34,937 nucleotides of DNA from Chloroflexota bacterium (GCA_023459215.1 JAEWVF010000092.1:1-34937), one strand, 5' to 3'; counted from the stretch's first letter, positions 15,993-24,308 are shown. A program made the numbers and translations. The notes: a model not told the origin generated them from the letters alone.

Positions 15993-16114
15993 AGGCTGAT
16001 TTTACCCTTTTCTCGCGCTATTTTGATGTACCGATCAAAAAGCTCTACAACCTGCTCCAGGAATAAGTCATGGGGTAGATCGGTAAACGAATGCCGCCAA
16101 CTGGCCGGTTTCGG
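15989..16114 (-). pseudogene. 3' remnant of a third gene of the nucleotidyltransferase operon
   Basis: An open frame of 41 codons ends with LPHDLFLEQVVELFDRYIK then IAREKGKISL and a TGA that overlaps the next start as ATGA. No start codon is present and the frame is closed by a stop at 16115. The protein-like character and the overlap suggest the end of a real gene whose 5' part was lost when Rhs fragment 2 was joined. Confidence 0.5.
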
Positions 16115-16149
16115 TCAGTAAACAGTTGTCAGTAATCGGTATTCTAAAC

Positions 16150-17080
16150 TCGGTGATCGATTTATGGAAACCGTCAACCGCCTCACCACCACCTTCACAA
16201 TGGACATTTCGACTTCGTTCAATGCAGGCTTGAACGCCGGCCTAACCCAGGCTCTCTCCGATGGCACGCACGACTATCTCTATGGATATGGACGCATTGC
16301 CCAAATTGACCTGACACCTGACACCGGAGCACCTGACACCATCGAGTACTTCATCCCCGAAGCTCTCGGCTCTGTGCGCCAATTGGTTAACCAAACCGGA
16401 GCAGTGGCCTTCGCCCAGACCTACGACCCGGAGCCTGCCCTGAGTGTAACGAAGGGGAGTTGTAACCACTTCAACCGGCCCCTCCGCCAGCGGATACGGA
16501 TTCACCGGTGAATACCAGCAAGATGGCCTGGTCTACCTGCGCGCGCGGCATTACGCCCCTGGCATGGGCCGCTTCCTAACTCGTGACACCTGGCCGGGAG
16601 ATGCCAACCGTCCGCTGTCGTTGAATAGATGGGGGTATGTCGAGGGGAATCCGGTTAATTTTGTCGACCCGACGGGATATTCTGCCTGTTACAAAATATT
16701 GTCAGCATCTTGCCAGGCAGGGCTGGCGTATTTACATGGGGTTTGCTACAGTATTAAAAAGTTTGGTTACTTCAGGCGCGGTTAAACCGATTGAGGCTTT
16801 TGCCATATTTGCCGATTTGAGCCAAACGCACTTCAAAAGAGATGTTATGGATACTGTCTGGGCCATGACCGTTGTTCTGAATGATTTTGACGCCAATCAG
16901 GGCATGATTGCACCGCAGGTTTTATTCCCAGCTTTGTTTCCTATCAGCCCTTATTACATAGGCGAAGACTGGCTGCCATATTTGAATAACCCCGACCCTA
17001 TTGATGGCGACAAATACCCCTGGTGCGATCCACTTATCAAGACGGACTGTATAGCTCGCAAATGGATTCATTCATTATGA
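16150..17080 (+). pseudogene. Rhs/YD-repeat fragment 2 with tip domain, frameshifted
   Basis: It begins LGDRFMETVNRLTTTFTMD, continues HDYLYGYGRIAQ and YFIPEALGSVRQLVNQ, the usual Rhs core order, then shifts frame at a palindromic insert (16431-16456). It resumes as SGYGFTGEYQQDGLVYLRAR, GMGRFLTRDTWPGDANRPL and NRWGYVEGNPVNFVDPTGY, the core end that precedes a polymorphic toxin. After DPTGY the tip reads for about 30 codons to a stop at 16785. A second frame from ATG 16736 to 17080 is open and probably the rest of the tip (SQTHFKRDVMDTVWAMTVVL; ends CDPLIKTDCIARKWIHSL). The tip family is not recognised. No N-terminal secretion region is present. Confidence 0.75.
16431..16456. repeat. Mini-palindrome insert breaking the Rhs frame
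   Basis: CCTGCCCTGAGTGTAACGAA (within 16431-16456) sits between TYDP and VVTTSTG and shifts the frame. It is a variant of the GCCCTGAG...CCGAAGGG unit also at 31649-31674 and 18123-18158. Confidence 0.65.
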
Positions 17081-17211
17081 GATTGCGTCTCGAATCTCGT
17101 GTGCAAAATCAATCCCTTTCTGGTTGCGAGGATTACTGGAAAGAGAAAATTAATTTTTCTGGCTTTACAAATATAGGGCAATAGATCAGGGCCAATCTAA
17201 AGAATTAACCT

Positions 17212-17589
17212 ATGAAAAAAAGGTATTCTGTATTACTTGTAATCAGTATCTTGCTGGTTATTCTGGGTTTACAGTACCTGGTATTCTTAAACACACGCCA
17301 TCACCTGCTTTGTGAAGTTCTCCAGCCCGGCATGCCGGAGAGTGAGGTGATTGCCATACTGGAGCAGGCCGGAGACTTTACGATGAACAGGGCAGAATGG
17401 GGCGGTGGTTATATTATATTAGGTGTAGGATTCAGAGATATCAAGGGCCGCTTTTTGTATGGCTCTTTTAAAGTTATGTTTGATGACTACAAGTATAAAG
17501 GAGCATTTACCCAAATTGGATCTGATATCGCGTCTACAAATCACATCTGTGATTTCATTGACACAATCCCATCCGCAACACCTCCATAA
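17212..17589 (+). CDS. Membrane-anchored BamE/SmpA-like small protein, possible immunity protein
   Basis: A 125-residue protein. An N-terminal hydrophobic helix (YSVLLVISILLVILGLQYLV, residues 4-23) anchors the rest outside the membrane. LQPGMPESEVIAILEQAG resembles the GMTxxEVxxLLG motif of SmpA/BamE-like domains, which is found in many small envelope proteins. It follows the Rhs tip frame on the same strand after 131 bp, the usual place for an immunity gene, but many such proteins have nothing to do with Rhs. It is followed by a hairpin terminator. Membrane anchoring is seen; the immunity role is a guess from position. Confidence 0.6.
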   Translation: MKKRYSVLLVISILLVILGLQYLVFLNTRHHLLCEVLQPGMPESEVIAILEQAGDFTMNRAEWGGGYIILGVGFRDIKGRFLYGSFKVMFDDYKYKGAFTQIGSDIASTNHICDFIDTIPSATPP

Positions 17590-17605
17590 GAACGAATCGT
17601 AAAAT

Positions 17606-17646
17606 TCAGGGCTAATTTGCCGGTTAAACGGACAATTTAGCCCTGA
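17606..17646 (+). terminator. Imperfect hairpin after the small membrane protein
   Basis: TCAGGGCTAATTTGCCGG and the downstream CGGACAATTTAGCCCTGA form a stem of about 17 bp with few mismatches. No strong T-run follows, so termination is plausible but not certain. Confidence 0.5.
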
Positions 17647-17654
17647 CAAAATAC

Positions 17655-17733
17655 CACACCTCGCCCAACTGAACACTGGCTCACTGGATACTGAATACTA
17701 TCTGACAGACACCCTCGGCTCCTGCGTCAATGG
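17655..17733 (+). pseudogene. Rhs/YD-repeat fragment 3
   Basis: One frame reads LAQLNTGSLDTEYYLTDTLGS, which parallels the RIAQ...EYFxxxALGSVRQL part of the Rhs core seen at 16290-16390. It ends abruptly before the RQL part. Only about 26 codons remain. Confidence 0.6.
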
Positions 17734-17752
17734 GCCGCTCAAACCGCAGCCC

Positions 17753-18020
17753 TAACCTCCGTCCGCCGAAAATCAGTCCGCGGGGTACAATAACAGAATA
17801 AATTTTCTTGCGCGCTGGAAAACCCATGATCTGGAAACGTCTGCTGGCCTTATTCATTCCTTCGCCGGGCGCATTGACCCTGCTCTGGGCAGCGCTGGGG
17901 ACTGTCTCGCTGCTCTCGATGACCGCGCTGGTCATTGCCCTGGATGATTCCCTGTCGCTGCAAAGCGCCCTGGCGTTCATCAACGTGCTTGCCCTGCCGC
18001 CTGGGATGTTGATGAACATT
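17753..18020 (+). pseudogene. Duplicated block, copy B: truncated membrane-protein gene
   Basis: The 131-bp leader and 5' part match copy A. The frame from ATG 17826 encodes MIWKRLLALFIPSPGALTLL, then a hydrophobic stretch (WAALGTVSLLSMTALVIALD) and AFINVLALPPGMLMNI. After about 18019 the sequence changes character (RKSCFLCAFLLK) and runs into the antisense of the peptidase gene, so the gene is truncated. The parent family is not recognised. Confidence 0.5.
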
Positions 18021-18122
18021 AGAAAATCTTGCTTTTTATGCGCTTTTTTGCTCAAAAACTTGGTGTTCCTGGTTTTCTGGTTTCCTGGCGGTCAGATTTT
18101 TAAACAATCCCTTGAGCCGATT

Positions 18123-18158
18123 GCCCTTCGACTACGGACTGTTTCCTCCGCTCAGGGC
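18123..18158. repeat. Mini-palindrome between the truncated gene and the peptidase
   Basis: GCCCTTCGACTACG at 18123 and CGCTCAGGGC ending at 18158 are the two arms of the same family as the elements at 16431 and 31649, here with a longer loop. Confidence 0.5.
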
Positions 18159-18169
18159 GTAACGCACAA

Positions 18170-19264
18170 TCAACCTTTTTTCCTGCCCGATTTTTCCACC
18201 AATTCCCGAACCTTGTCCAGCGGCAGGGCCTCGACCGTCCCGCGGAATCCGCTGGTCGTTTCGGCCATGCATAGCGAATTGTAGATGGCCTCTTCGCAGG
18301 CCTCGATGGCCGCTTCGAACAGGGGCGACATCTGTGTGTTGGGCACTTCCGGGTAAGAACTGACCCGGCTGCGGCGTTGGGCCGTCCGCCGCACGCTTTC
18401 GGCGCTCGAAAAAGCGATCACATAATCCCCGGAACCATCCGACATGGCTGCCCCGGTGCGGGCCAGCCCGGCCAGCGCCCGCCGCGCCAGGCGCGTCAGG
18501 TTGCGGTCGGAGAGCGGCGCATCGCAAGCCAGGATGATCATGATCGAGCCGTCTGCGCCGGCATCGAGCTTGTCTTTCAGGTAATACTGCCCCAAAGCCT
18601 TTCCAACCGGAATCCCGTCCATTTGCAGCACCCCGCCGAAGTTGGATTGCACCAAAACTCCTAGCGTGTAGCCGCCCAGGGAGTCTGGCAGGCGGCGTGA
18701 GCTGGTTCCGATCCCGCCCTTCCAGCCGAAAGCGACGGTGCCGCTCCCCGCGCCAACCGCCCCTTCGGCCACCGGCCCCTCCCGCGCATTTTCCAGCGCT
18801 GCCTGAGCCTGTTCGACGCTCAAACGCCGCTGGCGGATGTCGTTCAGCCAGCCGTCGTTGGTTTCCCCAACCACTACGTTAACCGAGCCGACGGTCTCGT
18901 TGCCGGGCTGCGCGAGCGTCCAGTTCAGCAGGGCTTCGGCGGCGCGCGGCACCGCCAGGGTGTTGGTCAGCAGGATCGGGGTTTCCAGTTCGCCCAATTC
19001 CAGCACCTGGCTGCTGCCCATCAGCTTGCCAAAGCCGTTGCTCACCACGATCCCCGCCGGGACTTTTTCCTGGAACAGGTTGCCGGGGTGTGGCAGGATG
19101 GCGGTTGCGCCGGTGCGAATCGTGCTGCCTTCGCGCAGGCTGAAATGGCCGACCTGCACGCCGGGCACATCGCTGATGGCGTTCAGCGGGCCGGGCGGCA
19201 GGATGCCGGGGGCCAGGCCCAGGTCACGGGCGCGGCAGCGGGGGCTGGGAGCTGTTTTCATCAT
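18170..19264 (-). CDS. P1-family peptidase (DmpA/aminopeptidase-like, self-processing)
   Basis: A 364-residue member of the DmpA/P1 family (MEROPS S58), Ntn-hydrolase-like enzymes that cleave themselves to expose a nucleophile and then act as aminopeptidases or amidases. Visible motifs: RARDLGLAPGILPPGPLNAISDVPGVQVGH, the VVVGETNDGWLND segment, GAVGAGSGTVAFGWKGGIGTSSR (the GTSSR stretch near residue 187 is the presumed processing site) and ILACDAPLSDRNLTRLARRA. The start is taken at ATG 19264; ATG 19261 or GTG 19288 are possible. No signal peptide. It is divergent from the SWIM gene with only 76 bp between. Confidence 0.88.
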   Translation of the reverse strand: MMKTAPSPRCRARDLGLAPGILPPGPLNAISDVPGVQVGHFSLREGSTIRTGATAILPHPGNLFQEKVPAGIVVSNGFGKLMGSSQVLELGELETPILLTNTLAVPRAAEALLNWTLAQPGNETVGSVNVVVGETNDGWLNDIRQRRLSVEQAQAALENAREGPVAEGAVGAGSGTVAFGWKGGIGTSSRRLPDSLGGYTLGVLVQSNFGGVLQMDGIPVGKALGQYYLKDKLDAGADGSIMIILACDAPLSDRNLTRLARRALAGLARTGAAMSDGSGDYVIAFSSAESVRRTAQRRSRVSSYPEVPNTQMSPLFEAAIEACEEAIYNSLCMAETTSGFRGTVEALPLDKVRELVEKSGRKKG

Positions 19265-19340
19265 CGGGTTATTGTACTGTGCTTGCACAATTTTTTAAAG
19301 AAAACCGAATTTTCAGCCAGAACAGGTATAAAATTATCCC

Positions 19341-20717
19341 ATGCCGAAGCTCAACGCCGACCAGGTCAAAGCCCTCGTTCCCGACCCCGCCTCGCTCAAG
19401 GCAGGGCAGGGCCTGGCCGACGCCCGGCACTGGCTCAGCCTGGGCGCAAACGAAGCCGCGCTGTGGGGCGAATGTAAAGGCAGCGGCAAGGAACCCTACA
19501 AAACCCGCGTCGATTTGGCCAACAACGGCAGCGCCTGCAGTTGCCCCAGCCGTAAATTCCCCTGCAAGCATGCTTTGGGATTGATGCTGCTGGCCGCGGC
19601 CTCGCCCGCCAAACTAACCGAATCCACGCCCCCGGCCTGGGTCGCCGATTGGCTGGAGAAGCGTTCCACCCGCAGCCAGGCTGCCGCCAAAAAAGCCGAG
19701 CCCAAAGCCGATGCCGAATCCCGTCAAAAGGATGCCGACCGGCGCGCCGCCAAGCGCGAAAAACTGGCCGAAAACGGCCTGGAGATGCTCGCAACCTGGC
19801 TCAAGGATTTGACCCGCCAGGGTCTGGCCTTTGCCCAATCGGCCCCGGCCTCCTTTTGGGCTGACCAATCCGCCCGACTGGTGGATGCGCAACTGCCCGG
19901 CGCGGCGCGCCTGGTGCGCGAAATGTCCGAACTGCCCGGCTCCAGCCCGCGCTGGGCCGAAATCCTGCTCTTCAAAATGGCGCGGCTGAACCTGCTGGCG
20001 CAGGCCTACCGCAAACTGGATGCGCTCCCCGCCGCCTCCCAGGCCGATGTGCGTTCCCTGCTCGGCTGGAGCGTTAACCAGGATGAATTGCTGGCCTCCG
20101 CCCCGGCGCTCAGCGATGACTGGCTGGTGCTGGCCCAGAGCCTCGATGAAGACGAAAAAACCGGCCTGCGCACGCAAGTCAATTGGCTATGGGGCAAAAC
20201 CAGCCACACTAGCCCAGAACGCAGTGCGGGGCAACCCGCCCAAATTCTCAACTTCGCCTTCAAAACCCAGGCGCTCGATACCAGTCTCGTCCCCGGCCTG
20301 ACCCTGCGCGGCGAGTTGGTTTATTATCCCGGCGCATTTCCCCTGCGGGCCGTGTTCAAAAACCGGCAGATTGTCGAACCCGCTTTTACCCCCTCCGGTT
20401 TCCCGGCTTTTTCCGCCTTCCTGGAATCTTATGCTGCTGCTCTCGGCCTGAACCCCTGGCTGGAAGTATTTCCAGTTTTCCTGAGCGGAGTCCAAAATCT
20501 CCCGATTTTGGAAAACCAACATCAGGAAACGTTGGACTCCAAATGGCTGCTGCGTGACAGTCAAAACCAGGTTATTCCTTTATCCCCTCGTTTCTCCTCC
20601 CCCTGGGAACTTTACTCCCTCTCCGGCGGCGGCCCGCTGACGGTTTTCGGCCTGTGGGACGGCTTTTCCCTTCTGCCGATGGCGGCCTGGGAGGGGGAAA
20701 GGTTTGTCCGGTTATGA
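19341..20717 (+). CDS. SWIM zinc-finger protein (YehQ-like), first gene of the MoxR/VWA cluster
   Basis: A 458-residue cytoplasmic protein. The SWIM zinc site is C66-S-C68...C75-K-H77 in SACSCPSRKFPCKHALGLML. A basic, Ala/Lys-rich stretch (residues about 105-140, AAKKAEPKADAESRQKDADRRAAK) follows, then a helical domain and a C-terminal beta-rich part. SWIM domains bind DNA or proteins. E. coli YehQ, encoded beside yehL, yehM and yehP, has the same domain. The ATG has no clear ribosome site; TATAAAAT lies 8-14 bp before it, so a leaderless message is possible. The stop overlaps the next start (ATGA). Confidence 0.85.
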   Translation: MPKLNADQVKALVPDPASLKAGQGLADARHWLSLGANEAALWGECKGSGKEPYKTRVDLANNGSACSCPSRKFPCKHALGLMLLAAASPAKLTESTPPAWVADWLEKRSTRSQAAAKKAEPKADAESRQKDADRRAAKREKLAENGLEMLATWLKDLTRQGLAFAQSAPASFWADQSARLVDAQLPGAARLVREMSELPGSSPRWAEILLFKMARLNLLAQAYRKLDALPAASQADVRSLLGWSVNQDELLASAPALSDDWLVLAQSLDEDEKTGLRTQVNWLWGKTSHTSPERSAGQPAQILNFAFKTQALDTSLVPGLTLRGELVYYPGAFPLRAVFKNRQIVEPAFTPSGFPAFSAFLESYAAALGLNPWLEVFPVFLSGVQNLPILENQHQETLDSKWLLRDSQNQVIPLSPRFSSPWELYSLSGGGPLTVFGLWDGFSLLPMAAWEGERFVRL

Positions 20718-21694
20718 AACCCAACCTGTTTCTCTACCTGCTCACCCAAAGTATTTTTAAGGCATTGGAAGGCGCTTTCCTTGGAACAGCATTCTTTTCA
20801 ATTTTTGCCCTCAGTGCATTTTTGTTCGTGCAGCAATTTCCGCCTTTTTCCTTGGCGGAATTGACGGCTCAAATGATTTTATTTGGTGTCTCTGCCGTGG
20901 CTTTGTTTATCTGTTTTACCCTTGCAGGAGGAATTGCGCTGGCATTATGGCTATTTTGGCAAATCGCTCAAGGCAAGTTCTCTAACAAATACATCATCGC
21001 AACTTGTACCTTGATTGGTTTTTTCATTTGGCTGGCTTTTTTTGTGCTGGTTGTTGCACCAATTACCTGGAATATCTGGAAAGATTTTTTCACAAGGCAA
21101 GCTATATTAGCCGTTTTCTTTGATGTTTTATCGATTTCCATCAGCATTGGGAGTGGTTTATGGGCGGGTTGGCGGCTTTCCAGGGAAGTTGAAAAGAGAA
21201 AAGCGGAAATTCCCGATTTACTTGTATATGAATGGAGTATAAAAGGTTGGCGCACTCACGCTCGTCTACTTTGGCAAGGCGGTGGTCTGGGTATTCTATG
21301 CGCCGTTGTAGCTAATTTTGTTTTTGTCTTAGTTTTTGAGATGGGTATTTCCCTGGCGAATGGTTTCGACTTTGAAGTTCCTGATGTTTTTTTCTTAGCT
21401 GGTTTAGGGAGTATGTTTTCGGTAGTTCCAGCGTTTTTGGGCGGCTATTTGATCGCCTGTTTGCTGTATCTGGAGAAAATAAATGGAGTATTAACGAAAA
21501 AAAGTGCTGTCTGGCAATCTGCCACGCTGGCATCTTTCGCAGCGTTTGGTGTTTGCGTAGTAATTGGTGGATTATATTTCACCAATCCACACACTGTCAG
21601 CGTTTTGCTTGTTGCACCAGAGATTTTTGGCGCTACGATCACGGCAGGAATATTAGGTGGCGCGACCGGTTTAGTTTTATACCAACATGTCTGA
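20714..21694 (+). CDS. Polytopic membrane protein A of the MoxR/VWA cluster
   Basis: A 326-residue protein with about eight transmembrane segments (for example FLGTAFFSIFALSAFLFV, FFIWLAFFVLVVAPI, GGGLGILCAVVANFVFVLVF, ATITAGILGGATGLVLY). No recognised family. Start ATG 20714 overlaps the SWIM stop by ATGA, and its end overlaps the next start by 8 bp (ATGTCTGA), so it is built into the operon. Base composition is clearly more AT-rich than its neighbours, which suggests later acquisition. Only one charged loop of note lies in the middle (SREVEKRKAEIPDLLVYEW). Confidence 0.75.
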   Translation: MKPNLFLYLLTQSIFKALEGAFLGTAFFSIFALSAFLFVQQFPPFSLAELTAQMILFGVSAVALFICFTLAGGIALALWLFWQIAQGKFSNKYIIATCTLIGFFIWLAFFVLVVAPITWNIWKDFFTRQAILAVFFDVLSISISIGSGLWAGWRLSREVEKRKAEIPDLLVYEWSIKGWRTHARLLWQGGGLGILCAVVANFVFVLVFEMGISLANGFDFEVPDVFFLAGLGSMFSVVPAFLGGYLIACLLYLEKINGVLTKKSAVWQSATLASFAAFGVCVVIGGLYFTNPHTVSVLLVAPEIFGATITAGILGGATGLVLYQHV

Positions 21695-23162
21695 CATGAT
21701 CACACTCGAACAACTCGCTCAATCTGCCATGCTTGGCTCGACCGATGACTTGCTGCTCGTCTCTGCTATCAGGGCGGGCATTACCGAGTTGGGTGGTTTG
21801 GTTCCGGCGACTTTCGAGGGCGCAACAAATGTTTGTGGCGCGGAGTCAAAGCCACAGATGCCGGGCAAAGCGGCGGGACTGCTCAAGCGTATACTGACCG
21901 GTGAACTGGACGCATCCCTGCCCGAATTCCTGCAACTGACCGCCGAGCGCGGATTCATCGTCCCGCCGGAGACGCTGCCGGCGCTGTTGGGCCTGGGCAA
22001 AAACGAGCTGCGCAAACTCGTCATCCCGGTCATCGGCGAGCGCGGACGCTGGCTGGCCGCGCATAATCCGGCCTGGGCCTATGCCCTCGGGCGCGCTCCG
22101 CTCGAGGCCTGGGAAAATGGCCTGAAAGCAGAACGAATCGCCGCGTTGGAGCAAGTCCGCGCCAGCGAGCCGGGCAAAGCACGGGAGTGGGTGCAGGCCA
22201 GTTGGGAGCAGGATTCTCCCGAAGACCGCGCCGCATTTCTGGCTACTTTTTCGGTTGGCCTGGGCATGGACGATGAGCCTTTTCTCGAAACCTGTCTCGA
22301 CGACAAGCGCAAGGAGGTGCGCGACACGGCGCGCGGGCTGCTGATGCGGCTGGAAGATTCGCGCTTCGTCCGGCGCATGTGGGCGCGGGTGCGTCCGCTG
22401 GTGGGCTTGAAGTCGAAGTTTTTGGGCGGGGAAACCTTCGATGTGACCCTGCCCGCAGGGCTGGATGCCGCCGCGAAACGGGACGGGCTGGGTGGGTCGC
22501 TGCTGCGCAAGAAAATGGGCGAGAAAGCCAATTTATTGGCGCAGATGCTGGCCTCCATCCCGCCCGCATTGTGGAGCAGGGAATTCAACCGTCCGTCGGA
22601 GAAACTGGTCGGGTTGGCGCTGCGCTCCGAGTGGAAGGAGCCGCTGCTATTGGGCTGGCAACTGGCCGCAGAGGGGGCGCGGGATGTCGCCTGGGCCGAG
22701 GCCATTGCTCCTTTATGGGCAACACAGGCCGAGGGTCGTTCGATCCTTGAACCGGATGCGCTGCCAGCGTTGGTGATGTTGGTGCCGGTCGAAAAAGTCG
22801 AGGCGCTGGTCACATCCATCAAACCGATTATTAATGAACTGGATGATAAGCATCTGCTGATCTCGCTGTTGGAAAAATATAAGCGTCCCTGGACAACCAA
22901 AATGGCGCGGGCGGTAGTTCAAAGCGCCCAGCGGCAGTCGGGCGATTTTCGCGCCAACCTGCCGCAGGCCCTGCCCGGTTTCGCGCTGTGGATGCCGCCG
23001 GAACTGGCCGATGAGTTTTCGCTGGGTTGGGCGGCGGAGCCGAAAGGCTACTGGCGCGCGAAGGTTGATGAATTTTTGATAGTGTTGCGCTTTCGAAATG
23101 AGATGCGAGAAAGTCTCTTTTCTGTATCGAACCGCGAAGCGCGCCAAGGACGCGAAGTTTAA
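21687..23162 (+). CDS. DUF5691-family helical protein of the MoxR/VWA cluster
   Basis: A 491-residue soluble protein that matches DUF5691 as found beside SWIM, MoxR and DUF5682 genes in actinobacteria and Chloroflexota. Features: an N-terminal LEQLAQSAMLGSTDDLLLV, LPALLGLGKNELRKLVIPVIGERGRWLA, and a helical-repeat middle (RAAFLATFSVGLGMDDEPFLETCLDDKRKEVRDTARGLLMRL) that resembles HEAT repeats and suggests a scaffold or adaptor. Its start overlaps the membrane gene. The last residues, SVSNREARQGREV, are translated from the left arm of a dispersed palindrome (23128-23199), so the native C-terminus has probably been replaced. Confidence 0.8.
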   Translation: MSDMITLEQLAQSAMLGSTDDLLLVSAIRAGITELGGLVPATFEGATNVCGAESKPQMPGKAAGLLKRILTGELDASLPEFLQLTAERGFIVPPETLPALLGLGKNELRKLVIPVIGERGRWLAAHNPAWAYALGRAPLEAWENGLKAERIAALEQVRASEPGKAREWVQASWEQDSPEDRAAFLATFSVGLGMDDEPFLETCLDDKRKEVRDTARGLLMRLEDSRFVRRMWARVRPLVGLKSKFLGGETFDVTLPAGLDAAAKRDGLGGSLLRKKMGEKANLLAQMLASIPPALWSREFNRPSEKLVGLALRSEWKEPLLLGWQLAAEGARDVAWAEAIAPLWATQAEGRSILEPDALPALVMLVPVEKVEALVTSIKPIINELDDKHLLISLLEKYKRPWTTKMARAVVQSAQRQSGDFRANLPQALPGFALWMPPELADEFSLGWAAEPKGYWRAKVDEFLIVLRFRNEMRESLFSVSNREARQGREV

Positions 23163-23199
23163 TATCTTTCTTTGCGATCTTGGCGGCCTTTGCGGTTCG
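23128..23199. repeat. Long inverted repeat overlapping the DUF5691 3' end
   Basis: Arms 23128-23157 (begins CGAACCGCGAAGCGCGCC) and 23170-23199 (ends GGCCTTTGCGGTTCG) pair at about 25 of 30 positions; a T-run follows. It spans the end of the DUF5691 gene and the spacer to the MoxR gene. Confidence 0.75.
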
Positions 23200-23225
23200 T
23201 TTTTTTATTTTTTGCGAGGTGATTT

Positions 23226-24308
23226 ATGACAACTCTTTTACGCGAACACGCCGAGGGACAATTTGCCGAGGAACTGGCCGAACTGGCCAAGACCGATAAA
23301 CGCCAGCGCCCACCGAACTGGAATCTCTCGCCCTGGGCGGTGACGACTTACATTTTGGGCGGCAAGCTGGAGAACGGCTTCACCGTCAGCCCGAAATATA
23401 TCGGCAGCCGCCGAATTATCGAAGTGGCGGTGGCGACGCTGGCGACCGACCGGGCGCTGTTACTGCTCGGTGTGCCGGGAACGGCCAAAAGCTGGGTTTC
23501 GGAACATCTCGCGGCGGCGATTTCGGGTGATTCGACCCTGCTCATCCAGGGGACTGCTGGGACAGCCGAGGAAGCCATCCGCTATGGCTGGAATTATGCC
23601 CGGCTGCTGGCGGAAGGCCCGAGCGAGAAGGCGCTCGTTCCCAGCCCGGTGATGATTGCCATGCGGATGGGCAAATTGGCCCGGCTGGAGGAGCTGACCC
23701 GCATCCCGGCGGATGTGCAGGACACGCTGATTTCGATTCTCTCCGAGAAAACCCTGCCCATCCCCGAACTGGAAAGCGAAGTGCAGGCGGTCAAGGGTTT
23801 CAACGTGATTGCGACCGCCAACAACCGCGACAAAGGCGTGAACGAACTCTCGTCCGCGCTGCGGCGGCGCTTCAACACGGTGGTATTGCCGCTCCCGGCC
23901 AGCCTGGACGATGAAGTGGAAATTGTCCGCAGCCGCTCCGCTGCGCTCGGTCGCGCCTTGGAATTGCCCGCTGAGCCGCCCGCGCTGGAGGAAATCCGCC
24001 GGATTGTGACCATTTTCCGCGAACTACGCAGCGGGATAACTGCCGACGGCAAGACCAAACTCAAGTCGCCGAGCGGCACGCTCTCGACTGCCGAAGCGAT
24101 TTCGGTGGTCAACAACGGCCAGGCGCTGGCGGCGCACTTCGGCGATGGCAAACTCCGCGCCGGGGACGTGGCCGCCGGGCTGGTCGGGGCGGTCATCAAA
24201 GACCCGGTGCAGGATAAGATTGTCTGGCAGGAGTATTTGGAAACTGTTGCCAAGGAAAGAAAAGATTGGAAAGACTTGTATCGGGCGTGTAAGGAAATGC
24301 TGGAGTGA
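23226..24308 (+). CDS. MoxR-type AAA+ ATPase (YehL subfamily)
   Basis: A 360-residue ATPase. Walker A GVPGTAKS (82-89), Walker B region GKLARLEELTRIPADVQD (149-166, with E155/E156 in place of the usual Asp-Glu), sensor 1 VIATANNRD (194-202), arginine finger region SSALRRRF (209-216). MoxR proteins are chaperone-like ATPases that nearly always work with a VWA protein, here the last gene of the cluster. Length, domain order and neighbourhood match E. coli YehL. A GAGGTG ribosome site precedes the ATG. The acidic Walker B variant agrees with the YehL group as far as known. Confidence 0.92.
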   Translation: MTTLLREHAEGQFAEELAELAKTDKRQRPPNWNLSPWAVTTYILGGKLENGFTVSPKYIGSRRIIEVAVATLATDRALLLLGVPGTAKSWVSEHLAAAISGDSTLLIQGTAGTAEEAIRYGWNYARLLAEGPSEKALVPSPVMIAMRMGKLARLEELTRIPADVQDTLISILSEKTLPIPELESEVQAVKGFNVIATANNRDKGVNELSSALRRRFNTVVLPLPASLDDEVEIVRSRSAALGRALELPAEPPALEEIRRIVTIFRELRSGITADGKTKLKSPSGTLSTAEAISVVNNGQALAAHFGDGKLRAGDVAAGLVGAVIKDPVQDKIVWQEYLETVAKERKDWKDLYRACKEMLE

